From NCBI RefSeq assembly GCF_001908235.1, contig NZ_LGHK01000068.1, positions 1 to 49,844 of the forward strand: a stretch of DNA of 49,844 bases, written 5' to 3'. The stretch comes from Bradyrhizobium sp. NAS96.2 (GTDB lineage: Bacteria; Pseudomonadota; Alphaproteobacteria; Rhizobiales; Xanthobacteraceae). The translations under genes were made by a program, and so were the position numbers. Shown one piece after another: positions 8,627 to 17,627 of this stretch (position 1 is its first letter; each line of letters begins with the position of its first letter). Below the pieces are notes generated by a model. It did no database searches and was not told the DNA's origin. It saw nothing but the letters and a program-made list of their open reading frames with translations.

Positions 8627-10246
8627 CTACGCCTTCTTCTTCACGTCCTTGACGTTGGAGAAGGTGATACCCTCGGCGCGCTCGCGGGTGTAGCCGAGAT
8701 AGAACTCGTTCTTGGCCATGAACACCGGATCGCCGTCGACGTCGTCGGCGATGCCGGAATTGTTGGCTGCGACGAAGGCGTCGAGCTTCTTGCGGTCATC
8801 GGACGAGATCCAGCGCGCCAGCGAGAACTCGGAGATCTCGAACTCGACCGGCAGCGAGTATTCCGCGTCGAGCCGCGCCTTCAGCACGTCGAGCTGCAGC
8901 GGGCCGACCACGCCGACCAGCGCCGGTGCGCCGTCGCGCGGGCGGAACACCTGTACGACGCCCTCCTCCGACATCTGCTGCAAGGCTTCCTTCAGCTTCT
9001 TGGCCTTCATCGCATCGGTGAGGCGAACGCGGCGGACGATTTCAGGCGCAAAGCTCGGCACACCGACGAAAGTCAGATCCTCGCCCTCGGTCAGGGTGTC
9101 GCCGATCCGCAAAGTGCCGTGATTGGGAATGCCGACGACGTCGCCGGCGAACGCCTCGTCCGCCACCGAGCGATCCTGGGCGAAGAAGAATTGCGGGCTC
9201 GACAGGCTCATGTTCTTGCCGGTGCGCACCAGCTTGGCCTTCATGCCGCGGCTGAGCTTGCCCGAGCACAGCCGGGCGAAGGCGATGCGGTCGCGGTGGT
9301 TGGGATCCATGTTGGCCTGGATCTTGAACACGAACGCGCTCATGCGCGGTTCGGCCGCCTCGACCTTGCGCAGATCGGAATCCTGCGCGCGCGGCGCCGG
9401 CGCGAACTTGCCGAGACCCTCCAGCAGGTCGCCGACGCCGAAATTGCGTAGCGCGCTGCCGAAATAGACCGGCGTCAGATGGCCCTCGCGGAACGCCGCG
9501 AGCTCGAACGGCTTGCAGGCTTCCGAGGCCAGCGCGAGCTCATCCTTGACCTCGGCGACGTCGAGATTGGGGTTGCGCTTGCCGAGATCGGCGATGTCGA
9601 TCTGCTCGGTGGCGCCGGTCTTGGCGCCGCCGCCCTCGAGCAGCCGCACGCCGCCATTGACGACGTCATAGGTGCCTAGGAAGTCGCGGCCGCGGCCGAC
9701 CGGCCAGGTCATCGGCGTGGTGTCGAGCGCCAGCGTCTTCTCGATCTCATCGAGGAGCTCGAAGGTGTCGCGGCTCTCGCGGTCCATCTTGTTGATGAAG
9801 GTGATGATCGGGATGTCGCGCAGCCGGCACACCTCGAACAGTTTTCGCGTGCGGGCCTCGATGCCCTTGGCGGCGTCGATCACCATGACGGCGGAGTCGA
9901 CCGCGGTCAGCGTGCGATAGGTGTCTTCCGAAAAGTCCTCGTGGCCCGGCGTGTCCAGAAGGTTGAACACGAGCTCGTTGAACTCGAAGGTCATCACCGA
10001 GGTGACGACCGAGATGCCGCGCTCGCGCTCGATCTTCATCCAGTCCGAGCGCGTGTTGCGCCGTTCGCCCTTGGCCTTGACCTGGCCCGCGAGGTTGATG
10101 GCGCCGCCGAACAGCAGCAGCTTTTCCGTCAGCGTGGTCTTGCCGGCGTCCGGGTGCGAGATGATCGCAAAGGTGCGCCGGCGCGCCACTTCCTCGGAAA
10201 GCGGCGAGCGGGACGGCGATTCGGCTGAAACTGAGATGTCGGACAT
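8627..10246 (-). CDS. prfC: Peptide chain release factor 3
   Basis: RF3 is a translational GTPase that removes RF1/RF2 from the ribosome after peptide release. The 539-residue protein starts with a short extension and the G1 motif SHPDAGKTT near residue 28; [14 protein letters not shown] and the RF3-type domain II and III signatures follow. The length agrees with the E. coli protein (529). The ATG at 10246 is chosen because it gives [12 protein letters not shown] followed directly by the conserved [16 protein letters not shown]; the upstream frame adds low-quality sequence overlapping the promoter region. It diverges from the sugE/gdx gene, and its 3' end abuts two REP units. Confidence 0.96.
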   Translation of the reverse strand: MSDISVSAESPSRSPLSEEVARRRTFAIISHPDAGKTTLTEKLLLFGGAINLAGQVKAKGERRNTRSDWMKIERERGISVVTSVMTFEFNELVFNLLDTPGHEDFSEDTYRTLTAVDSAVMVIDAAKGIEARTRKLFEVCRLRDIPIITFINKMDRESRDTFELLDEIEKTLALDTTPMTWPVGRGRDFLGTYDVVNGGVRLLEGGGAKTGATEQIDIADLGKRNPNLDVAEVKDELALASEACKPFELAAFREGHLTPVYFGSALRNFGVGDLLEGLGKFAPAPRAQDSDLRKVEAAEPRMSAFVFKIQANMDPNHRDRIAFARLCSGKLSRGMKAKLVRTGKNMSLSSPQFFFAQDRSVADEAFAGDVVGIPNHGTLRIGDTLTEGEDLTFVGVPSFAPEIVRRVRLTDAMKAKKLKEALQQMSEEGVVQVFRPRDGAPALVGVVGPLQLDVLKARLDAEYSLPVEFEISEFSLARWISSDDRKKLDAFVAANNSGIADDVDGDPVFMAKNEFYLGYTRERAEGITFSNVKDVKKKA

Positions 10247-10333
10247 GGCGGGGCATTTGGCAGGGAAAACGGGCGCAATCAAGGGCGTTTTGTCGCAATG
10301 CGGCGTGGTCGCACCACCCCCATATGGGGACGC

Positions 10334-10380
10334 GAGGGACGACCTTCTTCTCACCATACCACCTGCGGGGACGACCCTGC
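10334..10380 (+). promoter_or_regulatory. Guanidine-II (mini-ykkC) riboswitch upstream of sugE/gdx
   Basis: Two hairpins with ACGA tetraloops lie in tandem. Hairpin 1 (10334-10347) is GAGGG-ACGA-CCTTC. Hairpin 2 (10365-10380) is GCGGGG-ACGA-CCCTGC. The linker is 17 bases. Tandem stem-loops with ACGR loops define the guanidine-II class, and the gene that follows is a SugE/Gdx guanidinium exporter, the typical target. The ribosome binding site GGAGGG begins eight bases after hairpin 2, so control of translation initiation by guanidine is the likely mechanism (inference). Confidence 0.9.
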
Positions 10381-10399
10381 CATATCTGGAGGGTTCGTG

Positions 10400-10714
10400 A
10401 TGGCTTGGGCCATTCTGTTCACCGCTGGCCTGCTCGAGATCGGCTGGGCGATCGGGCTGAAATACACCGAGGGCTTCTCGCGGCTGGTGCCGTCGGTGCT
10501 GACGCTCGCCGCGATGGCCGGCAGCATCATCCTGCTCGGCATCGCGCTCAAGACACTGCCGATTGGAACCGCCTACGCGGTCTGGACCGGGATCGGCGCG
10601 GTCGGCACCGCGGCGCTCGGCATCATCCTGCTCGGCGAACCCGCGACCGCGACGCGGCTTGCCAGCATCGGGCTGATCGTGTCCGGCATCGTCGGGCTCA
10701 AGCTCGTCGGCTAA
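10400..10714 (+). CDS. gdx: Guanidinium exporter of the SMR family (Gdx/SugE)
   Basis: This 104-residue protein has four transmembrane helices and belongs to the small multidrug resistance family, Gdx (formerly SugE) branch, which exchanges guanidinium for protons across the inner membrane as a dual-topology dimer. The essential Glu is residue 13 (LLEIGW), followed by the Gdx signature KYTEGF and the [14 protein letters not shown] loop. The ATG at 10400 has GGAGGG upstream and gives the canonical N-terminus MAWAILF. A guanidine-II riboswitch in the leader supports guanidinium as the substrate. The gene converges with pit; the two stop codons are directly adjacent. Confidence 0.93.
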   Translation: MAWAILFTAGLLEIGWAIGLKYTEGFSRLVPSVLTLAAMAGSIILLGIALKTLPIGTAYAVWTGIGAVGTAALGIILLGEPATATRLASIGLIVSGIVGLKLVG

Positions 10715-11719
10715 TCACTTCAAGACCTGCACGACCCAATAGGTCGCGGCGGCGACCGCAGCCGACGCCGGGATCGTGATCACCCAGGCATAGACGATCG
10801 AGCTAGCCACATTCCAGCGCACGGCGGAGAGCCGCCGCGCGGCACCGACGCCGACGATGGCGCCGGTGATGGTATGGGTGGTCGACACGGGAACCCCGAG
10901 ATAGGTCGCCAAGAACAGCGTCACGGCGCCGCCGGTCTCGGCGCAGAAGCCCTGCATCGGCGTCAGCTTGGTGATCCGCAGCCCCATGGTGCGGACGATC
11001 CGCCAGCCCCCCATCAGCGTGCCCAGCGCCATCGCGCTCTGGCAGGCCAGCACGACCCAGAACGGGATCTCGAAGGTGTCGCCGAGATGGCCCTGCGAGT
11101 AGAGCAGCACGCCGATGATGCCCATGGTCTTCTGCGCGTCGTTGCCGCCGTGACCGAGCGAATAGAGCGAGGCCGAGGCGAATTGCAGGATGCGGAAGGC
11201 GCGATCGACCGCGAACGGCGTCGAGCGCACCGAGAGCCAGGACACGATCGCGACCAGCACCAGCGCCAAGAGGAAGCCGACCAGCGGCGACAGCACGATG
11301 GCGAGCAAGGTCTTGGTGAGCCCGCTCCACACCGCCGCCGAAATGCCCGCCTTCGCCATGCCGGCGCCGACCAGGCCGCCGATCAGCGCGTGCGAGCTCG
11401 ATGACGGAATGCCCAGCGCCCAGGTGATCACGTTCCAGACGATCGCGCCGACCAGCGCGGCGAAGATCACGGTCGCGTCCACCACGGAAGGATCGATGAT
11501 CCCGGTGCCGATCGTGTTGGCGACATGCAGGCCGAACACCGCGAAGGCGACGAAGTTGAAAAAGGCCGCCCAGAACACCGCGTATTGCGGCCGCAGCACG
11601 CGGGTCGAGACGATGGTCGCGATCGAGTTCGCGGCGTCGTGCAGGCCGTTCAGGAAGTCGAACAGCAGCGCGACCGCGATCAGGATGGTCAGGACCGGAA
11701 GACCCAGCGTGGCGTCCAC
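10715..11719 (-). CDS. pit: PiT-family inorganic phosphate transporter
   Basis: A 334-residue inner-membrane low-affinity phosphate (metal-phosphate) symporter. It shows the duplicated PiT signature: FLNGLHDAANSIATIVSTRVL near the N-terminus and the matching GVPVSTTHTITGAIVGVG in the second half, plus SSSHALIGGLVGAG. About ten hydrophobic segments are visible. It lies 14 bases after a DUF47 gene on the same strand, the classic orfA-pit arrangement of rhizobia, in which PhoB acts on the operon through a Pho box; such a box is present at 12417-12434. Confidence 0.93.
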   Translation of the reverse strand: MDATLGLPVLTILIAVALLFDFLNGLHDAANSIATIVSTRVLRPQYAVFWAAFFNFVAFAVFGLHVANTIGTGIIDPSVVDATVIFAALVGAIVWNVITWALGIPSSSSHALIGGLVGAGMAKAGISAAVWSGLTKTLLAIVLSPLVGFLLALVLVAIVSWLSVRSTPFAVDRAFRILQFASASLYSLGHGGNDAQKTMGIIGVLLYSQGHLGDTFEIPFWVVLACQSAMALGTLMGGWRIVRTMGLRITKLTPMQGFCAETGGAVTLFLATYLGVPVSTTHTITGAIVGVGAARRLSAVRWNVASSIVYAWVITIPASAAVAAATYWVVQVLK

Positions 11720-11733
11720 GTATTCGCCCCGCT

Positions 11734-12378
11734 TTACACTTGCTCGATCACGATCGAATTGATCTCGTTGGCGACGTCGTCGAAACGGTCGGCCACCTTC
11801 TCAAGGTGATCGTAGATCTCCGCGCCGACGATGAAGTCCATCGTGTTGGCATCGCGATGCTTCAGGAACAGCTCCTTGAGCCCGATGTCCTGGAGATCGT
11901 CGACCCGGCCCTCGAGCTTGGTCAACTCCTCGGTGATCTGCGTCAGCATCGAGACGTTCTGGCCGATCACCTGCAGCAGAGGCAGCGCGCGGCCGACCAG
12001 ATTGGCGCATTCGACGATCAGGGCGCCCATCTCGCGCATCGGCGGCTCGAATTCGCGCACCTCGAACAGCATCACCGCCTTCGCGGTCGCCTGCATCTGG
12101 TCGACCGCATCGTCCATCGACGTGATCAGGTTCTTGATGTCGCCGCGGTCGAACGGAGTGATGAAGGTGCGGCGAACCGCGGTCAGGACCTCACGGGTGA
12201 CGCTATCGGCGTCGTTCTCGAACTGATTGACGCGCTGGCAGAAGACCGGGGTCTCCTCGCCGCCCCTCAGCATGTCCTGCAAAGCCTTCGCGCACTGCAC
12301 GGAGGTCTGGGCGTGGCGGGCGAACAGGTCGAAAAATCGCTCTTCCTTGGGCAGAAAGGCGCGAAACCAGCGCAGCAT
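11734..12378 (-). CDS. DUF47 family (PhoU-like) Pit accessory protein
   Basis: This 214-residue, all-helical protein begins MLRWFRAFLPKEERFFDLF, the standard start of DUF47 proteins, which are PhoU-like and bind metal-coordinating Asp/Glu residues; the D-rich motifs FENDADSVTREV and SMDDAVDQM are visible. It is the orfA partner of pit, encoded directly upstream with a 14-base gap, and is thought to modulate Pit activity. The ATG at 12378 fits the family N-terminus. A Pho box lies about 40 bases upstream. Confidence 0.92.
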   Translation of the reverse strand: MLRWFRAFLPKEERFFDLFARHAQTSVQCAKALQDMLRGGEETPVFCQRVNQFENDADSVTREVLTAVRRTFITPFDRGDIKNLITSMDDAVDQMQATAKAVMLFEVREFEPPMREMGALIVECANLVGRALPLLQVIGQNVSMLTQITEELTKLEGRVDDLQDIGLKELFLKHRDANTMDFIVGAEIYDHLEKVADRFDDVANEINSIVIEQV

Positions 12379-12416
12379 GTCTCAGTTCCATCATTCCGGG
12401 ACAGCCCTTTTAGCGA

Positions 12417-12434
12417 CTGTCACAGAACTGTCAT
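12417..12434. promoter_or_regulatory. Pho box (PhoB binding site) before DUF47-pit
   Basis: Two direct heptamers CTGTCAC and CTGTCAT are separated by AGAA, an 11-base period that matches the PhoB consensus (CTGTCAT-N4-CTGTCAT) at all but one position. It lies 39-56 bases upstream of the DUF47 start, written on the plus strand while the genes are on the minus strand. In Sinorhizobium the orthologous orfA-pit operon is repressed by PhoB in low phosphate; the same sign of control is inferred here. Confidence 0.8.
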
Positions 12435-12518
12435 AGAGCATCTGGCGGGGAAAATACCCGGAACGACCGCCCGAACGGGCGATCGTCCACCGCTATGTCG
12501 GCCGAAAAGGGCCCTGCC

Positions 12519-13487
12519 CTACAGCGACCGCCGCAGCAGGTGAGCCAGCTCACCCACCAGGCCGCGCCGGAACAGCAGCACGCAGGACACGAAGATCACG
12601 CCCTGGATCACCGTCACCCACTGGCCGAAACCGGCGAGATATTGCTGCATGGCGATGATCACGAATGCGCCGACCACCGGGCCGAAGATGGTGCCGAGGC
12701 CGCCGACCAGCGTCATCAGCACGATTTCGCCGGACATCGACCAATGCACGTCGGTGAGCGAGGCGTTCTGCGCCACGAACACCTTCAGCGAGCCGGCAAA
12801 GCCCGCCAGCGTGCCCGACAGGATGAAGGCGAGCAGCTTGTACTGGTCGGTCTTGTAGCCGAGCGAGATCGCGCGCGGCTCGTTCTCGCGGATCGACTTC
12901 AGCACCTCGCCGAACGGCGAGTTGATGGTGCGGTAGATCAAGAGGAAGCCGGCGAGGAAGCCGACCAGCACCACGTAATACAGCACCATCGGCTTCGACA
13001 GGTCGAAGATCCCGAGCAGATGGCCCTGCGGGATGCCCTGGATGCCGTCCTCGCCGTGGGTGAACGGCGCCTGCAGATAGAGGAAGTAGAGCAGCTGCGA
13101 CAGCGCCAGCGTGATCATCGAGAAGTAGATGCCCTGCCGTTTGATCGAGATGTAGCCGGTTGCGAGGCCGAGCAAGGCCGCCGCCGCGGTGCCGACCACG
13201 ATGCCGAGCTCCGGCGGCAGCCCCCACACCTTCAGCGCATGCGCCGAGACGTAGCCGGCGGTGCCGAGGAACATCGCGTGGCCGAACGACAGCAGCCCGC
13301 CATAGCCGATCAGGAGGTTGAAGGCGCAGGCAAGCAGCGCAAAGCACAGCGCCTGCATCACGAAGAAGGGATAGATTCCCGTGAACGGCACGATCGCCAG
13401 CAGCGCCGCCATCACGGCGAATACGATCATCTCGTCGCGCATCGCGCGCGGCGTCATCGGAAGTGTATCGTCGGTCAATGCTGACAT
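12519..13487 (-). CDS. livM: Branched-chain amino acid-type ABC transporter permease (LivM)
   Basis: A 322-residue inner-membrane permease with about nine hydrophobic segments. The family signature LLIGYGGLLSFGHAMFLGTAGY is present near residue 55-80 and SGTLAGFAGSL around residue 205, where LivM proteins contact the ATPases. It is the last gene of the minus-strand operon livG-livF-binding protein-livH-livM and begins one base after the livH stop, so expression is coupled. Transported substrates of this class range from Leu/Ile/Val to aromatic acids and urea; specificity is set by the binding protein. Confidence 0.92.
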   Translation of the reverse strand: MSALTDDTLPMTPRAMRDEMIVFAVMAALLAIVPFTGIYPFFVMQALCFALLACAFNLLIGYGGLLSFGHAMFLGTAGYVSAHALKVWGLPPELGIVVGTAAAALLGLATGYISIKRQGIYFSMITLALSQLLYFLYLQAPFTHGEDGIQGIPQGHLLGIFDLSKPMVLYYVVLVGFLAGFLLIYRTINSPFGEVLKSIRENEPRAISLGYKTDQYKLLAFILSGTLAGFAGSLKVFVAQNASLTDVHWSMSGEIVLMTLVGGLGTIFGPVVGAFVIIAMQQYLAGFGQWVTVIQGVIFVSCVLLFRRGLVGELAHLLRRSL

Positions 13488-13488
13488 A

Positions 13489-14352
13489 TCAGGCCGCCCG
13501 TCCCGTCAGTCCCGTTGGCTTCACCAGCAACACCACCACCATCAGGACAAACACCACGGTGTTGGAGGCTTCGGGATAAAAATACTTGGTCAGTCCCTCG
13601 ATCACGCCGAGCGCGAAGCCGGTGATGATCGAGCCCATGATCGAGCCCATGCCGCCGATCACGACCACCGCGAACACCACGATGATGAGATCGGCGCCCA
13701 TCAGCGGGCGGACCTGGTTGATCGGCGCCGACAGCACGCCGGCGAGCGCGGCAAGGCCGACGCCGAGCCCGTAGGTCAGCGTGATCATCCGCGGCACGTT
13801 GATGCCGAAGGCGCGTACCAGCGTCGGATTCTCGGTGGCGGCGCGCAAGTAAGCGCCGAGCTGCGTCTTCTCGATCAGGAACCAGGTGGCAAGGCACACC
13901 ACCAGCGAGAACACCACGACCCAGCCGCGATAGACGGGTAAGAACATGAAACCGAGGTTGACGCCGCCCTTGAGCTGATCCGGGATCGAGTAAGGCAGGC
14001 CGGACGAGCCGAAATAGTTTTGAAACACGCCCTGGACGATCAGCGCGATGCCGAAGGTCAGCAGCAGTCCGTAGAGATGGTCGAGCCCGGCCAGCCATTG
14101 CAGCATGGTCCGTTCGAGGATCATGCCGAAGATGCCGACCACGACGGGCGCGATGATCAGCGCCCACCAGTAGTTGATGCCGCCCAGATTGAGCAGGAAA
14201 TACGCCACGAAGGCGCCCATCATGTAGAGCGCGCCATGCGCGAAATTGATGATGTTGAGCATGCCGAAGATGACGGCGAGCCCCAGACTGAGCAGCGCGT
14301 AGAACGAGCCGTTGATCAGTCCCACCAGAAGCTGTGCGTAGAGAGCCTGCAT
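13489..14352 (-). CDS. livH: Branched-chain amino acid-type ABC transporter permease (LivH)
   Basis: A 287-residue permease, eight or nine hydrophobic segments. The LivH signature LINGSFYALLSLGLAVIFGM is at residues 11-30, followed by NFAHGALYMMGAF. The second-half ATPase-contact region GLGVGLAALAGVLSAP is present. The ATG at 14352 gives the expected short N-terminus. The stop is one base from the livM start; the gene follows the binding-protein gene by 64 bases. It forms the heterodimeric membrane channel with LivM. Confidence 0.92.
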   Translation of the reverse strand: MQALYAQLLVGLINGSFYALLSLGLAVIFGMLNIINFAHGALYMMGAFVAYFLLNLGGINYWWALIIAPVVVGIFGMILERTMLQWLAGLDHLYGLLLTFGIALIVQGVFQNYFGSSGLPYSIPDQLKGGVNLGFMFLPVYRGWVVVFSLVVCLATWFLIEKTQLGAYLRAATENPTLVRAFGINVPRMITLTYGLGVGLAALAGVLSAPINQVRPLMGADLIIVVFAVVVIGGMGSIMGSIITGFALGVIEGLTKYFYPEASNTVVFVLMVVVLLVKPTGLTGRAA

Positions 14353-14416
14353 CGAATGAGCTTTCGCTAGATAGATGAAGCCCGCCGGCCACGCGCGCGG
14401 CCGGCGGGCATGATCG

Positions 14417-15637
14417 TCACTTCTTCAGAAGCGCGCAGGTGCTCTTGTCGAGCGGCGTGAAGGCCTGGCTGCCCGGCACGGTGCCGACCAGCTTGTAGAA
14501 GTCCCACGGTCCCTTGGACTCCGAGGGCTTCTTCACCTCGAACAGATAGGCGTCGTGGGTGACGCGGCCGTTGGCCTCGATCTCGCCCTTGCCGAACAGC
14601 GGATCGTCGGTCGGGATCGTCTTCATCTTCGCGACCACCTTGGCGCCGTCATGCGGATTGCCGCCGAGCGCTTCCAGCGCCTTGAAGTAATGCATCAGCC
14701 CCGCATAGACGCCGGCCTGCACCATGGTCGGGGGCGCGCTGTTCTTCATCCGCGCCGAGAACCGCTTCGAGAACGCCCGGGTGTTGTCGTTGAGGTCCCA
14801 GTAGAAGGTCTCGGTGAAGTTGAGGCCCTGCGCGGTCTCGAGGCCGATCGCCTTGACGTCGGTGAGGAACAGCAGCAGCGCGGCGAGCTTCTGGCCGCCC
14901 TTCACGATGCCGAACTCGGCCGCCTGCTTGATCGAGTTGGTGGTGTCGCCGCCGGCATTGGCGAGCCCAATGATCTTGGCCTTGGAGGCCTGCGCCTGCA
15001 GCAGGAACGAGGAGAAGTCGGCGGTGTTGAGCGGATGCTTGACGCCGCCGACCACCTTGCCGCCATTGGCGGTGACAACCGCGGTGGTATCACGCTCCAG
15101 CGCCGCGCCGAACGCGTAGTCCGCGGTCAGGAAGAACCAGGTGTCTCCGCCCGCCTTCACCAGCGCCTGGCCGGTGGCGTGCGCGAGCATGTAGGTGTCG
15201 TAGGTCCAGTGCACGGTGTTCGGCGAGCACTGCGCGTTGGTGAGGTCCGAGGTCGCGGCGCCCGAATTGATGTAGACGCCGTTCTTCTCCTTGACGACGT
15301 TGTTGACCGCGAGCGCGACGCCGGAATTCGGCACGTCGACGACGGTGTCGACCTTGTCGACGTCGAACCACTGGCGGGCGATGGTGGTGCCGATATCGGG
15401 CTTGTTCTGGTGATCGCCGGAAATCAGGTCGATGGTCCAGCCCTTGGCCTTGAGGCCGGAATCCTCGATCGCCATCTGGGCCGCCAGCGTCGAGCCGGGA
15501 CCGGCGAGGTCCGCGTAGAGGCCGGACTGATCCGACAACACGCCGATCTTGACGACCTTGTCGTCGGCGGAGGCAATGCTCGCGACGCTGAGCGCGATCG
15601 CGGTGCCGAGCAGAAGCGCAGAAATCGTGTTCTTCAT
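14417..15637 (-). CDS. Periplasmic substrate-binding protein of the Liv-type ABC system
   Basis: A 406-residue type I periplasmic binding protein. Residues 1-24 form a signal peptide (MKNTISALLLGTAIALSVAS), with the mature chain beginning DDKVVKIGVLSDQSGLYAD, the usual Peripla_BP_6 start. A long hinge protein follows without further hydrophobic segments. It sits inside the operon between the ATPase and permease genes. The relatives I recall often bind aromatic or other organic acids rather than leucine, so livK is not assigned. Confidence 0.9.
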   Translation of the reverse strand: MKNTISALLLGTAIALSVASIASADDKVVKIGVLSDQSGLYADLAGPGSTLAAQMAIEDSGLKAKGWTIDLISGDHQNKPDIGTTIARQWFDVDKVDTVVDVPNSGVALAVNNVVKEKNGVYINSGAATSDLTNAQCSPNTVHWTYDTYMLAHATGQALVKAGGDTWFFLTADYAFGAALERDTTAVVTANGGKVVGGVKHPLNTADFSSFLLQAQASKAKIIGLANAGGDTTNSIKQAAEFGIVKGGQKLAALLLFLTDVKAIGLETAQGLNFTETFYWDLNDNTRAFSKRFSARMKNSAPPTMVQAGVYAGLMHYFKALEALGGNPHDGAKVVAKMKTIPTDDPLFGKGEIEANGRVTHDAYLFEVKKPSESKGPWDFYKLVGTVPGSQAFTPLDKSTCALLKK

Positions 15638-15678
15638 GGGTATTCCCTCAGTTCTTAAATTTTCTGGCTCGGGCGAAA

Positions 15679-16422
15679 TCAGACGCCGAGATAGGTATGA
15701 AGCTTGTCCATGTTGGCCGACAGCTCCGAATTGGCGAAACCGTCGATCACCTTGCCGTGCTCGACGATGTAGTAGCGGTCGGCAACGGTCGAGGCGAAAC
15801 GGAAATTCTGCTCGACCAACAGGATCGTGAAGCCCTGCGACTTCAGGCGCGCAATGGTGTGCCCGATCTGCTGAATGATGACCGGCGCCAGGCCTTCGGT
15901 CGGCTCGTCCAGCATCAAGAAGCGCGCGCCGGTGCGCAGGATACGCGCAATCGCCAGCATCTGCTGCTCGCCGCCCGAGAGCTTGGTGCCCTGGCTGGTG
16001 AGACGTTCCTTCAGGTTCGGAAACAGCGTGAAGATCTGGTCGAGCGGCAGGCCGCCCGGACGCACCACCGGCGGCAGCATCAGGTTCTCGCGCACGTCGA
16101 GACTGGAGAAGATGCCGCGCTCCTCGGGACAGAATGCGATGCCGAGCCGCGCGATGCGGTCAGAGGTGGCGCGGATGATCTCCTTGTTGTCGAAACGGAT
16201 CGAGCCGGAGCGCTTGCCGATCACGCCCATGATCGACTTCAGCGTCGTGGTCTTGCCGGCGCCGTTGCGGCCGAGCAGCGTCACCACCTCGCCGGCCTTC
16301 ACGTTGAAATTGATGCCGTGAAGGATGTGCGATTCGCCGTACCAGGCCTGCAGATCGTTGACCGTCAACACCTCGGCGCCGGCCGCAGCCACGGGCCTCT
16401 CCGCCAGTTTTGCCTCAGCCAT
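15679..16422 (-). CDS. livF: ABC transporter ATP-binding protein (LivF)
   Basis: A 247-residue cytoplasmic ATPase. Walker A GRNGAGKTT, the signature LSGGEQQMLAIAR, Walker B FLMLDEPTEGLAP and the H-loop region LLVEQN are all visible in the LivF pattern. The N-terminus has a variable 15-residue extension before VNDLQAWYGESHIL. The start at 16422 overlaps the livG stop by eight bases, indicating translational coupling. It pairs with LivG as the nucleotide-binding heterodimer. Confidence 0.94.
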   Translation of the reverse strand: MAEAKLAERPVAAAGAEVLTVNDLQAWYGESHILHGINFNVKAGEVVTLLGRNGAGKTTTLKSIMGVIGKRSGSIRFDNKEIIRATSDRIARLGIAFCPEERGIFSSLDVRENLMLPPVVRPGGLPLDQIFTLFPNLKERLTSQGTKLSGGEQQMLAIARILRTGARFLMLDEPTEGLAPVIIQQIGHTIARLKSQGFTILLVEQNFRFASTVADRYYIVEHGKVIDGFANSELSANMDKLHTYLGV

Positions 16423-17191
16423 GACCCGCTCCCAGATAGGCTTCCTTCACGCGCTCGTCCTTGGAGAGGTCGGCGTAATTGCCCTCCGCCAGCACCTGCC
16501 CGCGCGTCAGCACGGTGATGATGTCGGAGAGGTTGGCCACCACCGAGAGGTTATGTTCGACCATCAGGATGGTGTATTTGGCCGAGATTCGCTTGATCAG
16601 GGCCGCGATCTTGTCGATGTCCTCGTGGCCCATGCCGGCCATCGGTTCGTCGAGCAGCATCATTTCGGGGTCGAGCGCGAGCGTCGTTGCAATTTCAAGT
16701 GCGCGCTTGCGGCCGTAGGGCATCTCGACCGCCGGCGTGTTGGCGAATTCGCTCAAGCCGACGTCGTTGAGAAGTTCATGGGCGCGCGGATTGAAGCGGT
16801 CGAGCACGCTTTTCGAACGCCAGAAATCGAATGACGAACCGTGCTGGCGCTGCAACGCGACGCGAACGTTCTCGAGCGCGGTCAGATGCGGAAATACCGC
16901 CGAAATCTGGAACGAGCGGACCAGCCCGAGCCGCGCCACGTCGGCCGGCGGCATCGCGGTGATGTCCTGGCCCTTGTAGCGAATCTGCCCGCCGGTCGGC
17001 TTCAGGAATTTGGTCAGCAGATTGAAACAGGTGGTCTTGCCGGCGCCGTTCGGGCCGATCAACGCATGGATACTGCCGCGACGCACCTTGAGCGCGACGT
17101 CGCGAACGGCGAAGAAACCCGCGAATTCCTTGGTCAATCCGCTGGTTTCGAGGATGAACTCATCGGCCAAATAGATTCCCCCATACGCCAT
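16415..17191 (-). CDS. livG: ABC transporter ATP-binding protein (LivG)
   Basis: A 258-residue cytoplasmic ATPase, first gene of the operon. Walker A GPNGAGKTT and Walker B MMLLDEPMAGMG are clear. Like other LivG proteins it has the variant signature PYGRKRALEIA in place of LSGGQ; this is normal for the family. Two starts are possible: ATG at 17191 with GAGGGG ten bases before it, or TTG at 17170 with GGGGGA six bases before it, which would give the shorter and more family-like N-terminus LADEFILETSGLTKEF. I keep the ATG. Confidence 0.92.
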   Translation of the reverse strand: MAYGGIYLADEFILETSGLTKEFAGFFAVRDVALKVRRGSIHALIGPNGAGKTTCFNLLTKFLKPTGGQIRYKGQDITAMPPADVARLGLVRSFQISAVFPHLTALENVRVALQRQHGSSFDFWRSKSVLDRFNPRAHELLNDVGLSEFANTPAVEMPYGRKRALEIATTLALDPEMMLLDEPMAGMGHEDIDKIAALIKRISAKYTILMVEHNLSVVANLSDIITVLTRGQVLAEGNYADLSKDERVKEAYLGAGHG

Positions 17192-17510
17192 CGCCGCGAA
17201 GCCCCTCGCCCGCGTGGCCAGCTTTTTTCATGTTCGACAGGTTGTCCGTACGTCTTGGAAACCGTCCGGGGGCCTGTCGCCTCCGGGCCGGAATATGCCG
17301 TCATCTGCGGCGGTTACGCAAGGTGGAAAGCTGTGCGGTGCAGTATCGGAACGACCGGTTCCGGTTGATCCTTAGTCGAATGGTATTTGAACGCGCTTTG
17401 CGCCTCGGAAAGTCGCCATTAAGGCTGTTTTGCTCCGGACATTCCCTTTCATAGAATATTTCCGCCTCTCGCCGAAACTCCCGACCATTGCATGATGAAC
17501 GGCTAGAGCC
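17192..17510. other. Intergenic region between livG and a PAS-like gene
   Basis: This stretch separates the divergent liv operon and the PAS-like locus, so it should hold the liv promoter. I find a GGAAC-GACCG-GTTCC inverted repeat at about 17347-17361 and no supported gene. The open frames through it have shadow composition. Confidence 0.5.
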
Positions 17511-17624
17511 TTGCATTTCGAAAACGCCAATTCCTCGGTCGTCAAATCGATCCGGCGCCGTGATGTCCTGAACACGTGGCTGCGGCTTTATGCCCGCGGC
17601 CAAACCATCCCGCACTTCGGCTAG
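17511..17624 (+). pseudogene. Truncated N-terminus of a PAS-like paralogue
   Basis: Read from TTG at 17511 this encodes 37 residues (LHFENANSSVVKSIRRR ... TIPHFG) and a TAG at 17622. It is in the same frame as the next gene, whose start lies 117 bases downstream, and it aligns with that gene's N-terminus: NSSVVKSI with DPSVVKSI, VLNTWLR with VLLNAWLR. The DNA is also alike (TCGGTCGTCAAATCGATC against TCGGTGGTCAAATCGATC). The differences are too many for a recent duplication, so it is likely the 5' remnant of a second, diverged family member. A short translated leader is an alternative. Confidence 0.65.
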
Positions 17625-17627
17625 CCG

